Below are positions 1-5,844 of a stretch of DNA of 9,615 nucleotides, one piece after another. This DNA is from Oscillospiraceae bacterium (GTDB lineage: Bacteria > Bacillota > Clostridia > Oscillospirales > Oscillospiraceae). Made by a program: the position numbers and the translations under genes. Numbering within the stretch: position 1 is the first letter of the stretch; each line of letters begins with the position of its first letter. The DNA is taken from assembly GCA_031288675.1 (NCBI GenBank), contig JAITQY010000062.1:1-9615 (forward strand). The letters are read 5' to 3'. Under the pieces are notes generated by a model, which was given only the letters and a program-made list of their open reading frames with translations, searched no databases and had not been told where the DNA came from.

Positions 1-35
1 CCTTCTGTTACTGATTCTGACGTGAAAATTTTCAT
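1..35 (-). CDS. metK: S-adenosylmethionine synthetase, N-terminal fragment (runs off left edge)
   Basis: Eleven complete codons plus two bases of a twelfth are visible on the minus strand, from the ATG at 35-33, and read MKIFTSESVTE, then GG (Gly). FTSESVTEG is the very conserved N-terminus of MetK, which is normally followed by HPDK. MetK makes S-adenosylmethionine from methionine and ATP in the cytoplasm. A Shine-Dalgarno (AGAGGAAAG; GAGG at 47-44) lies 8 nt before the ATG, which supports this start. The gene follows the ACT-domain gene on the same strand after about 90 bp that contain a hairpin, so it may be expressed separately from the paaK operon. The rest of the gene lies outside the window. 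The identification rests on a short but highly diagnostic stretch. Confidence 0.85.
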   Translation of the reverse strand, partial: MKIFTSESVTE

Positions 36-87
36 TTTTCTTTCCTCTGAATTGATGTGAAATGTTGTTAAAATTTTTAGTTATAAG

Positions 88-122
88 GCGCTTTCCTCAA
101 GGTTTTGCATTCAGGAAAACGC
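88..122 (-). terminator. Hairpin between the ACT-domain gene and metK, possible terminator or attenuator
   Basis: The arms at 88-97 and 113-122 pair over 10 positions in the minus-strand RNA, one of them a G-U wobble, with a 15-nt loop. In the plus-strand RNA the same position is a C-A mismatch, so the structure favours minus-strand transcription. It starts 4 nt after the ACT-domain stop codon. The 3' flank is A/T-rich (CTTATAACTAAAAATTTT) but has no immediate U run. It could be a weak terminator for the paaK-ACT transcript or an element in the metK leader. The 91-bp gap is too short for a complete SAM riboswitch plus terminator. Confidence 0.4.
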
Positions 123-126
123 ATTT

Positions 127-513
127 TCAGCCGTTCAATACCTGTTCCGCCGCGTGAACGTCCTTGACGTTGACTACACCGTAAGCGACGCCGGGTTCGC
201 CTATATATCCGTAAGCGTATTCAACATTTATACCTGCGCCGCTGAGCTTGTTAAGTTCCCTGTAGAACGCGCCGGGAGTGTGGTCAAGCCTTATTTGCAG
301 CACATCCGTGACGTGCGGAACCTTGCCGTTGTCGATAAGCGCCTGTTTCGCCTTAGCCGTATCGTCAACGAGCAGGTGCAGGAAGCCGTATTCCTCCGTA
401 TCCGCAATTGAGAAAAACAACAGCTGGATATTAGCTTCGGTCAATATACGCAGGACATCGGCAACAGCGCCCTGTTTGTTCTGCGCGAACACTGATACTT
501 GCTGAATGATCAT
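127..513 (-). CDS. Tandem ACT-domain regulatory protein (PaaK-associated type)
   Basis: This 128-aa protein is made of two ACT domains, at about residues 3-67 and 70-128. Each opens with the usual beta-strand followed by a small-ligand loop containing Gly (QNKQG near 11-15 and DHTPG near 77-81). ACT domains bind amino acids or related small molecules. Stand-alone double-ACT proteins of this length are commonly encoded next to paaK in Clostridia and are thought to sense an aromatic or branched amino acid, but the ligand cannot be read from the sequence. The gene starts 19 bp after paaK ends, so the two are almost certainly co-transcribed. I chose the ATG at 513-511 over the GTG at 519 because it lies 8 nt from a strong GGAGG; the GTG would be only 2 nt away. 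Confidence 0.85.
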   Translation of the reverse strand: MIIQQVSVFAQNKQGAVADVLRILTEANIQLLFFSIADTEEYGFLHLLVDDTAKAKQALIDNGKVPHVTDVLQIRLDHTPGAFYRELNKLSGAGINVEYAYGYIGEPGVAYGVVNVKDVHAAEQVLNG

Positions 514-532
514 AATCACCGCCTCCTTATTT

Positions 533-1855
533 TTAATTTGCGCGGAACGCTTTGTCGCGTTTATCGACTACGCGAACCGCTTTGCCCTCAGAACGCTGGA
601 TAACTTTCGGGTCAACAAGCTCTACCTTTACGGCAAGTCCAAGCATAGACTTGATAGCGTCGGCAATAGTACGTTGCAGACGCTGCAAATCCTTAATTTT
701 GGAGCCGTGAAAAGTCTCCGGAGTAAGCTCGACAAGCACTGTGAGCTGATCAAGGTTACCCTCGCGCTCTACTATAAGCTGATAATACGGAGCAAGCCCG
801 CCAAGCTCCAACAGTACTGCTTCCACTTGTGACGGGAATACGTTGACGCCGCGTATAATAAGCATATCGTCAGTACGTCCGGCAAACTTGGCGATACGCG
901 TTCCCGTGCGTCCGCAGTGGCAAGGTGCGGAAATCTTTTTGCTTATGTCGTGAGTACGGTAACGCAGAAGCGGAAGAGCTTCTTTAGTCAGGCAGGTAAA
1001 AACGACTTCGCCGTACTGACCCTCTTCAACATCTTCGCCGGTGTCGGGGTCAATGATCTCGATAAAGAAGTGATCATCGGCAATATGAAGACCATCATGA
1101 GCCTCGCACTCATAGGCGACGCCCGGTCCGATGATTTCACTGAGCCCATAGATGTCAAACGCTTTGAGATGCAGCTTAGATTCTATCTCGCGCTTCATCG
1201 CGTCCGTCCACGGCTCCGCGCCGAAGAAACCGTATTTCAACGACAGGGAGTCGACAGGAATGTTGTTTTCCTCTATGTATTCCGCAAGGGTGAGCGCGTA
1301 AGACGGCGTACAAAGTACGAAAGTGGGTTTGAAGTCCTGCATGATCGTGATTTGACGTTTGGTGTTTCCAACGCTTGCGGGAATGGTGGCGCAGCCGATA
1401 GTCTCACTGCCGATATGACCGCCAAGCCCGCCGGTGAACAGTCCGTAGCCGTAGCTGATGTGACCTATATCATCCTTTGTAACTCCGCCCGCGCCGAGCG
1501 TGCGCCCCATAACCTCGCCCCAAACGTTAAGGTCATTGCGGGTATACCCGACAACGGTCTGCTTGCCGGTAGTGCCGCTGGAGGCATGGATGCGAACGAC
1601 GTCGCTCATCGGTACGGCGAACAGCCCGTAGGGATAATTGTCGCGCAAATCGGTCTTATTTGTAAACGGAAGTTTCTTGATGTCCTCTATACCTCGGATG
1701 TCTTCCGGTTTAAGTCCCAGTTCGTCGAACTTCTTTTTGTAGAACAGCACGTTATCATAGTTGCGCTTGGCAACCACTTTCAGGCGTTCCGATTGCAGTT
1801 CGCGGAGCTGCCCTACCGGCATACATTCCGCCGCTTGATTGTAGTAATGGTACAT
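533..1855 (-). CDS. paaK: Phenylacetate-CoA ligase family (PaaK) adenylate-forming enzyme
   Basis: A 440-aa member of the ANL adenylating superfamily, full length for PaaK (about 430-445 aa). It activates an aryl or acyl acid with ATP to an acyl-AMP and then transfers it to CoA in the cytoplasm. Visible motifs are the phosphate loop SSGTTGKQT (residues 92-100), YGLSEIIGPG in the middle, the hinge-region motif GRTDDMLIIRG, and RSEGKAVRVVDKR near the C-terminus with the expected lysine. The phosphate loop has Gln where PaaK proteins usually have Pro (GKPT). Clostridial PaaK paralogues often sit with ACT-domain genes and amino-acid fermentation enzymes, so the true acid may be phenylacetate, indoleacetate or another aryl acid. 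The start is uncertain. The ATG at 1855 matches family N-termini, and a TTG at 1867 is in frame, but the only good ribosome-binding site is 56 nt upstream of the ATG. Confidence 0.9.
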   Translation of the reverse strand: MYHYYNQAAECMPVGQLRELQSERLKVVAKRNYDNVLFYKKKFDELGLKPEDIRGIEDIKKLPFTNKTDLRDNYPYGLFAVPMSDVVRIHASSGTTGKQTVVGYTRNDLNVWGEVMGRTLGAGGVTKDDIGHISYGYGLFTGGLGGHIGSETIGCATIPASVGNTKRQITIMQDFKPTFVLCTPSYALTLAEYIEENNIPVDSLSLKYGFFGAEPWTDAMKREIESKLHLKAFDIYGLSEIIGPGVAYECEAHDGLHIADDHFFIEIIDPDTGEDVEEGQYGEVVFTCLTKEALPLLRYRTHDISKKISAPCHCGRTGTRIAKFAGRTDDMLIIRGVNVFPSQVEAVLLELGGLAPYYQLIVEREGNLDQLTVLVELTPETFHGSKIKDLQRLQRTIADAIKSMLGLAVKVELVDPKVIQRSEGKAVRVVDKRDKAFRAN

Positions 1856-1857
1856 TT

Positions 1858-1909
1858 CAGTTGACAATTAACGGCGTACAATTCACAATGTAATCGTGCG
1901 AGTCAATTG
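1858..1909 (-). repeat. 52-bp segment with inverted ends, lodged between the paaK RBS and start
   Basis: Read on the minus strand, the segment begins CAATTGAC and ends GTCAACTG, inverted ends that match at 7 of 8 positions. Its interior is rich in ATTGT/AATTGT words (CATTGTGAATTGTAC). Removing roughly 47-52 bp here would leave GGAGG about 4-7 nt from the paaK ATG, which is a normal spacing. It looks like a small inserted repeat, similar in style to the short mosaic repeats in intergenic DNA of many Clostridia. No second copy is visible in this window, so the repeat call is an inference. Confidence 0.45.
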
Positions 1910-1911
1910 TG

Positions 1912-1918
1912 CCTCCTT
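1912..1918 (-). promoter_or_regulatory. Displaced Shine-Dalgarno AAGGAGG upstream of paaK
   Basis: A perfect AAGGAGG on the minus strand lies 56 nt before the paaK ATG and 44 nt before the in-frame TTG at 1867. At a normal 5-nt distance it meets a TTG (1906-1904) that opens only a 7-codon frame, ending in TGA. That TGA overlaps a GTG frame that ends one base before the paaK ATG. Either a hairpin formed by the inverted ends brings this site near the ATG, or tiny coupled frames relay ribosomes to it. Confidence 0.6.
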
Positions 1919-1956
1919 AAATTAGTAGGTAGTATCAGCAGTAAGGTAAACAGACG

Positions 1957-3006
1957 TTAAGCGTCAATGGGAACAGTCCAGCCGAACGGGTCGGGAATAC
2001 GTCCCCATTGGATGCCGGTGAGGTAATCATAGAGCTTTTGAGTAAGTTCCCCGATTTGACCGTTGTTGACTGAGATTTTATTGCCGTTATAGACTATCTC
2101 GCCTATGGGGCTGATGACAGCGGCTGTGCCGCTTCCCCAAGCCTCAGTACAGTTTGCAAGCTCCGCAGCCTCAATAAGGCGCTCGCTGATGTTAAGCCCC
2201 CAACCGCGTAGGATTTTAAGACAACTGTCGCGCGTTACTCCCGGGAGGATAGAACCCTGAAGCGCGGGGGTGGCGATCTCGTCACCGAATTTGAAGAAAA
2301 CGTTCATCGAACCTACTTCCTCAATGTATTTGCGGTTAACTCCGTCAAGCCAGAGGACTTGACTGAAACCGGCTTTTCCGGCTTCCTCTCCGGCGCGCAG
2401 AGTAGCGGCATAGTTGCCGCCGGTCTTGGCAAATCCCATACCGCCTTTGACGGCGCGGACGTCTTTAGCCTCGACATAGATTTTGACGGGGTTAATACCC
2501 CCGGCATAATACGCGCCGACCGGACTTGCAATGATTGCGAATATGTAGGAACTTGAGGCATGCACGCCGACGTGAGGTTCTGTCGCAATGATAAAGGGAC
2601 GCAGGTAGAGCGAGGTATCCGGCGCATACGGCACCCAATCCTTTTCAACAGAGACAAGGGTTTTAAGAGCCTCAAGGTAAATACCGTCATCTACCGGAGG
2701 GATACAAATGCGCTCACAGGAGTTGCGCATACGCGCAATGTTTGCCTCAGGACGGAAAAGCTGGATAGTTCCGTCCGCGCGCCGGTATGCTTTTAAGCCC
2801 TCGAAAACCTCCTGAGCGTAGTGGAATACCATAGCCGCAGGCTCTAAGGAAAACGGCGCATACGGCTCTATCCTTGCGTTGTGCCAGCCCTTACCGGCAT
2901 CATAATTCATAACGAACATATGGTCTGTAAAGTATTTTCCGAACCCCAGTTTGTCAGGGTCAGGCTTCTGCTTCAGTGTCTCAGCCCGTTTGATTGCAAT
3001 ACTCAT
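1957..3006 (-). CDS. ilvE: Branched-chain amino acid aminotransferase
   Basis: A 349-aa fold-type IV, PLP-dependent aminotransferase of the BCAT group with a typical length for the long bacterial/eukaryotic-like type. It interconverts leucine, isoleucine or valine and their 2-oxo acids with glutamate/2-oxoglutarate. The PLP-binding lysine is K194 in GFAKTGGNYAA. YIEEVGSMN (227-235) is the conserved strand carrying the cofactor-contacting Glu, and SGTAAVISPIGEI (292-304) is the phosphate-binding segment. The start is the ATG at 3006-3004, preceded by GAGGAG with a 10-nt gap; a longer reading reaching 3105 would cover the promoter, so I reject it. It is first in a minus-strand series with paaK, whose start is about 100 bp further on, and the ACT-domain gene. 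It may work in biosynthesis or in fermentative degradation of amino acids. Confidence 0.93.
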   Translation of the reverse strand: MSIAIKRAETLKQKPDPDKLGFGKYFTDHMFVMNYDAGKGWHNARIEPYAPFSLEPAAMVFHYAQEVFEGLKAYRRADGTIQLFRPEANIARMRNSCERICIPPVDDGIYLEALKTLVSVEKDWVPYAPDTSLYLRPFIIATEPHVGVHASSSYIFAIIASPVGAYYAGGINPVKIYVEAKDVRAVKGGMGFAKTGGNYAATLRAGEEAGKAGFSQVLWLDGVNRKYIEEVGSMNVFFKFGDEIATPALQGSILPGVTRDSCLKILRGWGLNISERLIEAAELANCTEAWGSGTAAVISPIGEIVYNGNKISVNNGQIGELTQKLYDYLTGIQWGRIPDPFGWTVPIDA

Positions 3007-3042
3007 TGTCAGCAAACTCCTCAAAACGAATATATTCATTTT

Positions 3043-3071
3043 ATAATAACACAGCATTCCCCAAATTGCAA
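3043..3071 (-). promoter_or_regulatory. Sigma-A promoter of ilvE
   Basis: On the minus strand, TTGCAA (3071-3066) and TATTAT (3048-3043) are separated by exactly 17 bp. The -10 matches the consensus at 5 of 6 positions and the -35 at 4 of 6. The distance to the ilvE start gives a leader of about 30 nt. No operator-like palindrome overlaps it. Confidence 0.65.
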
Positions 3072-3106
3072 GCATTTTTCGATTTTTATGCGTAAGGGCA
3101 GACAAT

Positions 3107-3346
3107 GCAGGAGGTAGGCGTTAGGTATTAGGAGGTAGGAGATGAGGGATACGGTGGAATTGCAAATTAGTCATTAGTACATAGTCGGCAGTCGGCAGTA
3201 GACGAGGGATACGGCGGGCGAGCGGTGTTCGCCCCTACGAGGGACGGGAGATAGTCATTAGTCAATAGTCGTGAGTTGACAGGGGACGTGAGATGCGCCC
3301 TGCGGGGGAGCATTCATCATTAACTATTAGTCATTAATCATTACTC
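3107..3346. repeat. Mosaic of short intergenic repeats
   Basis: This non-coding stretch is built of short repeated words. GAnGAGGGATACGG occurs at 3141-3154 and 3201-3214. AGTCGGC is in tandem at 3183-3196. TAGTCATTAGT and close variants occur around 3168-3178, 3253-3263 and 3326-3336. A GGGCGA/TCGCCC hairpin with a 7-nt loop lies at 3216-3234, followed by CCTACGAGGGACGG. GC-rich arms of the GGGGCGAAC type combined with ATTAGTCATTAGTC runs are typical of dispersed non-coding repeats in clostridial chromosomes. It sits between the divergent ilvE and MoaF-like promoters and encodes no credible protein. Confidence 0.55.
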
Positions 3347-3579
3347 AAGCATTATAGCACAAAGCTTCTGATTTGTCAAGAGAAAAATATCGTGTAAACG
3401 TAAATAATTTGTGAACGGCTTTATATTTGCAGAGCAAAATAAAACGATAAGAAGTTGTGCTTTGCATCCAAGATCAGTGCGGATTTTACAGCGCAGAGTT
3501 ATGACGGGTTGGCACGTGCGGCGGATTGCTTCCATACACGCACAACGTAAGAGCAATGTACGGAGCGCATATTTTTTCC
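3347..3579. other. Intergenic stretch with no recognised feature
   Basis: About 230 bp lie between the repeat mosaic and the promoter of the MoaF-like gene. Frames that cross it on either strand lack ribosome-binding sites, and one would start inside the -10 box. I see no strong hairpin, RNA gene or riboswitch core. Confidence 0.5.
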
Positions 3580-3608
3580 TTGACAACGGCGTTGAGGTGT
3601 TGTATAAT
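3580..3608 (+). promoter_or_regulatory. Consensus sigma-A promoter of the MoaF-like gene
   Basis: TTGACA (3580-3585), a 17-bp spacer and TATAAT (3603-3608) match the housekeeping sigma consensus at all 12 positions. Transcription should start near 3615, giving a leader of about 28 nt with AAGGAG before the ATG. This predicts strong, possibly constitutive expression. Frames that begin upstream of it are therefore not the start of the gene. Confidence 0.9.
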
Positions 3609-3642
3609 TCAAACAAAAAATAAACCCAAAAGGAGAAACACT

Positions 3643-4608
3643 ATGGCGAACTTAGCGAAAGAATATGCGCCGAAAGCCGGTGCGTTATCCATTGGACAGT
3701 ATTGTCCTCCGCTTTGCTTTGAGCTTGCCGGCAAACGCTTTGAGCTGAAAATGGACTACGGCGAAGATACCGGTGACGCCTCTCTGCATTTTCTTGACGA
3801 AAAGCGTGTGGAGTGGAGCATCAAAAGCAGCGGCGTAAGCAAGGTTGACGAGTACAAGTGCCTGAAGGGCGACGACTACACTTATCTTGTTAGCTGGTGT
3901 ATTAAGGATCCGGAGAATCCGGATGAGGTTTCCAGCGAGAATCACACATGGGTAATCGACAAGGAACAGGGGCTGGTGACATTCCTGCGCTGTGTGAAGG
4001 GCGAGAACCCCTATTGGCCTTACCTGATTGAGAGCCACTTTACGTTCGGCGCAATCAAGGAAGCCGGAAAGACCATCGGACCGAAACGTCATGGGTTCAC
4101 GGACGAGTGCATTGGCAGCTGTGTTCAGTGGACTTACGGACACGAGCTTTCCACAGTACATGTGTATTACAGCTCCAACTGGTACCGCATTACATATCCG
4201 AAAGACGCGGTCGTATCGGAACAGGGCGCGGCTCAGAACGAGCAGCTTAACAGCCTACTTAAAGACCTGCCGGGTTCTGACGAACCGGCATACTACATCA
4301 AAATCAAAGAGGGGATGTATCTTGTCAGCCTGACGGAGCAGAATATGGAGCGGTATGTCGGCGATAAAGTCGGATTCCGCAGCGATACGCTTTGCTTCCT
4401 TGATAACTACAATCGCATGTATGACGTGGGACGCGGATATGGCACGAGTACGTTCACTGCCGGAGCGCCGGGCGCGGACGGCAAAGTTCCGGACGCGGAC
4501 GCTCCGCTGCCGAAAGACGGCGAGATATTCATTATGATCGGCGCATACGGCAAGCCGGGGGATGCAGACGACCATTTTTTTACGGATCCGAACCCGTACA
4601 CAGTATAA
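3643..4608 (+). CDS. MoaF-like protein with two lipocalin-type halves
   Basis: This 321-aa protein resembles MoaF, a family with an N-terminal and a C-terminal beta-barrel domain first named in a monoamine-regulated operon of enteric bacteria. The biochemical role of MoaF is not established. The N-terminal half has LAGKRFELKMDYG (28-40), VEW (57-59) and YTYLVSW (79-85). A linker, SHFTFGAIKEAGKTIGPKRH (131-150), leads to the second half with CIGSCVQWTYG (156-166), VHVYYSSNWYRI, MYLVSLTEQ (225-233) and a Gly-rich C-terminus. The parallel YLVSW and YLVSL strands suggest duplicated barrels, so a small hydrophobic ligand is plausible. There is no signal peptide, so it is probably cytoplasmic. The start is supported by AAGGAG 7 nt before the ATG and by the promoter just upstream. 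No molybdenum-cofactor gene is nearby. The family assignment is from remembered motifs and is moderately sure. Confidence 0.7.
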   Translation: MANLAKEYAPKAGALSIGQYCPPLCFELAGKRFELKMDYGEDTGDASLHFLDEKRVEWSIKSSGVSKVDEYKCLKGDDYTYLVSWCIKDPENPDEVSSENHTWVIDKEQGLVTFLRCVKGENPYWPYLIESHFTFGAIKEAGKTIGPKRHGFTDECIGSCVQWTYGHELSTVHVYYSSNWYRITYPKDAVVSEQGAAQNEQLNSLLKDLPGSDEPAYYIKIKEGMYLVSLTEQNMERYVGDKVGFRSDTLCFLDNYNRMYDVGRGYGTSTFTAGAPGADGKVPDADAPLPKDGEIFIMIGAYGKPGDADDHFFTDPNPYTV

Positions 4609-4670
4609 GGCAACTGTTCGATAAAATAAAGTCGGGCGGCAAATAGTACGGGTAGCGAAAAGCAACTTAG

Positions 4671-4697
4671 CAGGGGCGGAGAAATAATCCGCCCCTG
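4671..4697 (+). terminator. Strong GC-rich hairpin after the MoaF-like gene
   Basis: CAGGGGCGGA (4671-4680) pairs perfectly with TCCGCCCCTG (4688-4697) around a 7-nt loop. It lies about 60 bp after the stop codon. Neither strand has a following T run, so it is not a classical intrinsic terminator. The GGGGCGG/CCGCCCC arms resemble dispersed repeat hairpins like the one at 3216-3234. It may stabilise the mRNA 3' end, act as a weak terminator, or be a repeat remnant. Confidence 0.45.
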
Positions 4698-4747
4698 GTA
4701 GAGTTACCGGAATATTATAAAACAGTTAAGATAAGGAGTATATAAAA

Positions 4748-4927
4748 ATGGTAAAGTCAAATATACGAGTTTCAAATATACAAGTTTCTAAAGAAGGAAA
4801 TGGATGGTCCGTTAACGTAGGAAATCGTAGAGAAAATAAAGTAAAAACCGAAACAAAAACCGATGCCGTGCGTATAGGTAATGTAATTTCAAGAAGAACA
4901 GGAAAAAAACTTATCATACAAGAATAA
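4748..4927 (+). CDS. Small DUF2188-like protein
   Basis: A 59-aa basic protein with a good ribosome-binding site (AAGGAG at 4733-4738, 9 nt before the ATG). The pattern GNGWSVNVGN (17-26), then KTDAVRIGNVISRRTGKKLIIQE at the C-terminus, matches DUF2188: a Gly-Trp strand, a Thr-x-x-Ala helix and a closing Leu-Ile-Ile strand. DUF2188 proteins usually continue with a short HG(R/K)DG tail, which is absent here. The domain has no established function; it is small, basic and found in many phage- and plasmid-linked loci. The gene lies 27 bp before the HAD gene in the same AT-rich block, so the two are probably one transcription unit. Confidence 0.7.
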   Translation: MVKSNIRVSNIQVSKEGNGWSVNVGNRRENKVKTETKTDAVRIGNVISRRTGKKLIIQE

Positions 4928-4954
4928 AAAACTATATGAAAATGAGGTAGCCAA

Positions 4955-5812
4955 ATGGGTAAACAGCCAACAGACCATCCTACTATAGCCACAATGTATG
5001 ATTTTGATAAAACACTATCTACAAAGGATATGCAGGAATTTACTTTTATACCTAAAGTTAAAATGAACCCATCGGATTTTTGGAAAGGAGCAAATAAACT
5101 CACAAAAGAAAATAAGATGGATGGAATTCTGGCATATATGTATCAAATGATATTCAAAGCAAAAAGCGAACACGTTCCAATAAAGCGCGGAGCATTTGTT
5201 GACTTAGGTAAGGATGTGGAGTTTTATCAGGGAGTTGAAACTTGGTTTGACCGCATTACAACATATGGGAAAATGCTTGATATAGATATTGAGCATTATA
5301 TAATCTCATCTGGATTGCGTGAAATAATAGAAGGAACAAGAATATACTCAAAATTTAAAGAAGTTTTTGCGTGTGAGTATTTCTATGATGAAAATGATGT
5401 GGCAGTGTGGCCGAAGAATGTTGTAAACTATACAACAAAAACCCAATTTGTTTTTAGAATAAACAAAGGTGTTCTTGATATTTCAGATGATAATTCATTA
5501 AACAAGTATACGCCGGATGAAAATAGACCTGTCCCGTTTAGAAATATGATATACATAGGAGACGGGTTAACCGATGTTCCGTGTATGAAACTTGTCAAAG
5601 TAAATGGGGGCTATTCAATAGCAGTATATCAAGAAAAACAAAAGGCGGAAGATTTAATTCGGGATGGACGAGTAAATTTTATTGCCAAAGCTGACTATCA
5701 AGAAAATAGTGAACTTGATACTTTTGTGAGGGATATAATAAGCAAAATGGCAATGGAAGATAATCTAAAAAGAAGGAGTGAGGAGCAGTATAAAGAAAGT
5801 AAACAAACGTAA
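4955..5812 (+). CDS. HAD-superfamily hydrolase, phosphoserine-phosphatase-like
   Basis: A 285-aa cytoplasmic HAD-fold protein with all the usual catalytic motifs. Motif I is YDFDKTLS (D16 nucleophile, D18 acid/base, T20). Motif II is IISSG (116-120). A motif III lysine is probably K162 or K171 in NYTTKTQFVFRINKG. Motif IV is IGDGLTDVPCMK (201-212) with D203 and D207 for Mg2+. Residues 22-105 between motifs I and II form an alpha-helical cap typical of C1-type HADs such as SerB. The substrate is unknown. The C-terminal 25 residues are highly charged and probably form a loose helix. A GAGG site lies 7-8 nt before the ATG. The family is widespread in Firmicutes, and its pairing with DUF2188 is the only contextual hint. 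Base composition is far more AT-rich than in the flanking genes. Confidence 0.85.
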   Translation: MGKQPTDHPTIATMYDFDKTLSTKDMQEFTFIPKVKMNPSDFWKGANKLTKENKMDGILAYMYQMIFKAKSEHVPIKRGAFVDLGKDVEFYQGVETWFDRITTYGKMLDIDIEHYIISSGLREIIEGTRIYSKFKEVFACEYFYDENDVAVWPKNVVNYTTKTQFVFRINKGVLDISDDNSLNKYTPDENRPVPFRNMIYIGDGLTDVPCMKLVKVNGGYSIAVYQEKQKAEDLIRDGRVNFIAKADYQENSELDTFVRDIISKMAMEDNLKRRSEEQYKESKQT

Positions 5813-5844
5813 TAGAGTTAAAGCTTTCTTTTTTGAATAATACT

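Larger units (their letters stand above)
4698..5844 (+). other. AT-rich two-gene block, possible horizontally acquired insertion
   Basis: Sampled lines in this block are near 30% GC (for example 18 of 60 at 4981-5040), while the flanking MoaF-like gene is near 52% (31 of 60 at 4021-4080) and the cupin gene also looks GC-richer. Codons shift to AAA, ATA and AGA. The block carries the DUF2188-like and HAD genes. No integrase, terminal repeats or target duplication were found, so transfer is inferred from composition alone. Confidence 0.45.

Noticed and set aside
36..126. A SAM riboswitch upstream of metK
   Set aside because: The gap is only 91 bp with a single hairpin. The conserved SAM riboswitch core and multi-helix junction are absent.
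917..1864. A 315-codon open frame on the plus strand
   Set aside because: It is fully antisense to paaK, whose frame has strong family motifs. It has no ribosome-binding site or recognisable domain and arises from codon bias.
3007..3105. An N-terminal extension of the aminotransferase
   Set aside because: It would cover the ilvE promoter, and the extra residues look like translated intergenic DNA. The ATG at 3006 has a Shine-Dalgarno and gives the family N-terminus.
3107..3346. A CRISPR-like array
   Set aside because: The repeated words are short, irregularly spaced and inexact, and there are no cas genes; they fit mosaic intergenic repeats better.
3341..3616. A 91-codon open frame on the minus strand upstream of the MoaF-like gene
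   Set aside because: It would start at a TTG inside the leader, overlaps the consensus promoter, has no ribosome-binding site and matches no family.
3526..3642. An N-terminal extension of the MoaF-like protein
   Set aside because: The frame is open, but the perfect promoter at 3580-3608 lies inside it and a good Shine-Dalgarno precedes the ATG at 3643.
5776..5832. An intrinsic terminator after the HAD gene (AAAGAAAG ... CTTTCTTTTTT)
   Set aside because: The stem is A/T only with a loop of over 20 nt, too weak to call despite the following T run.
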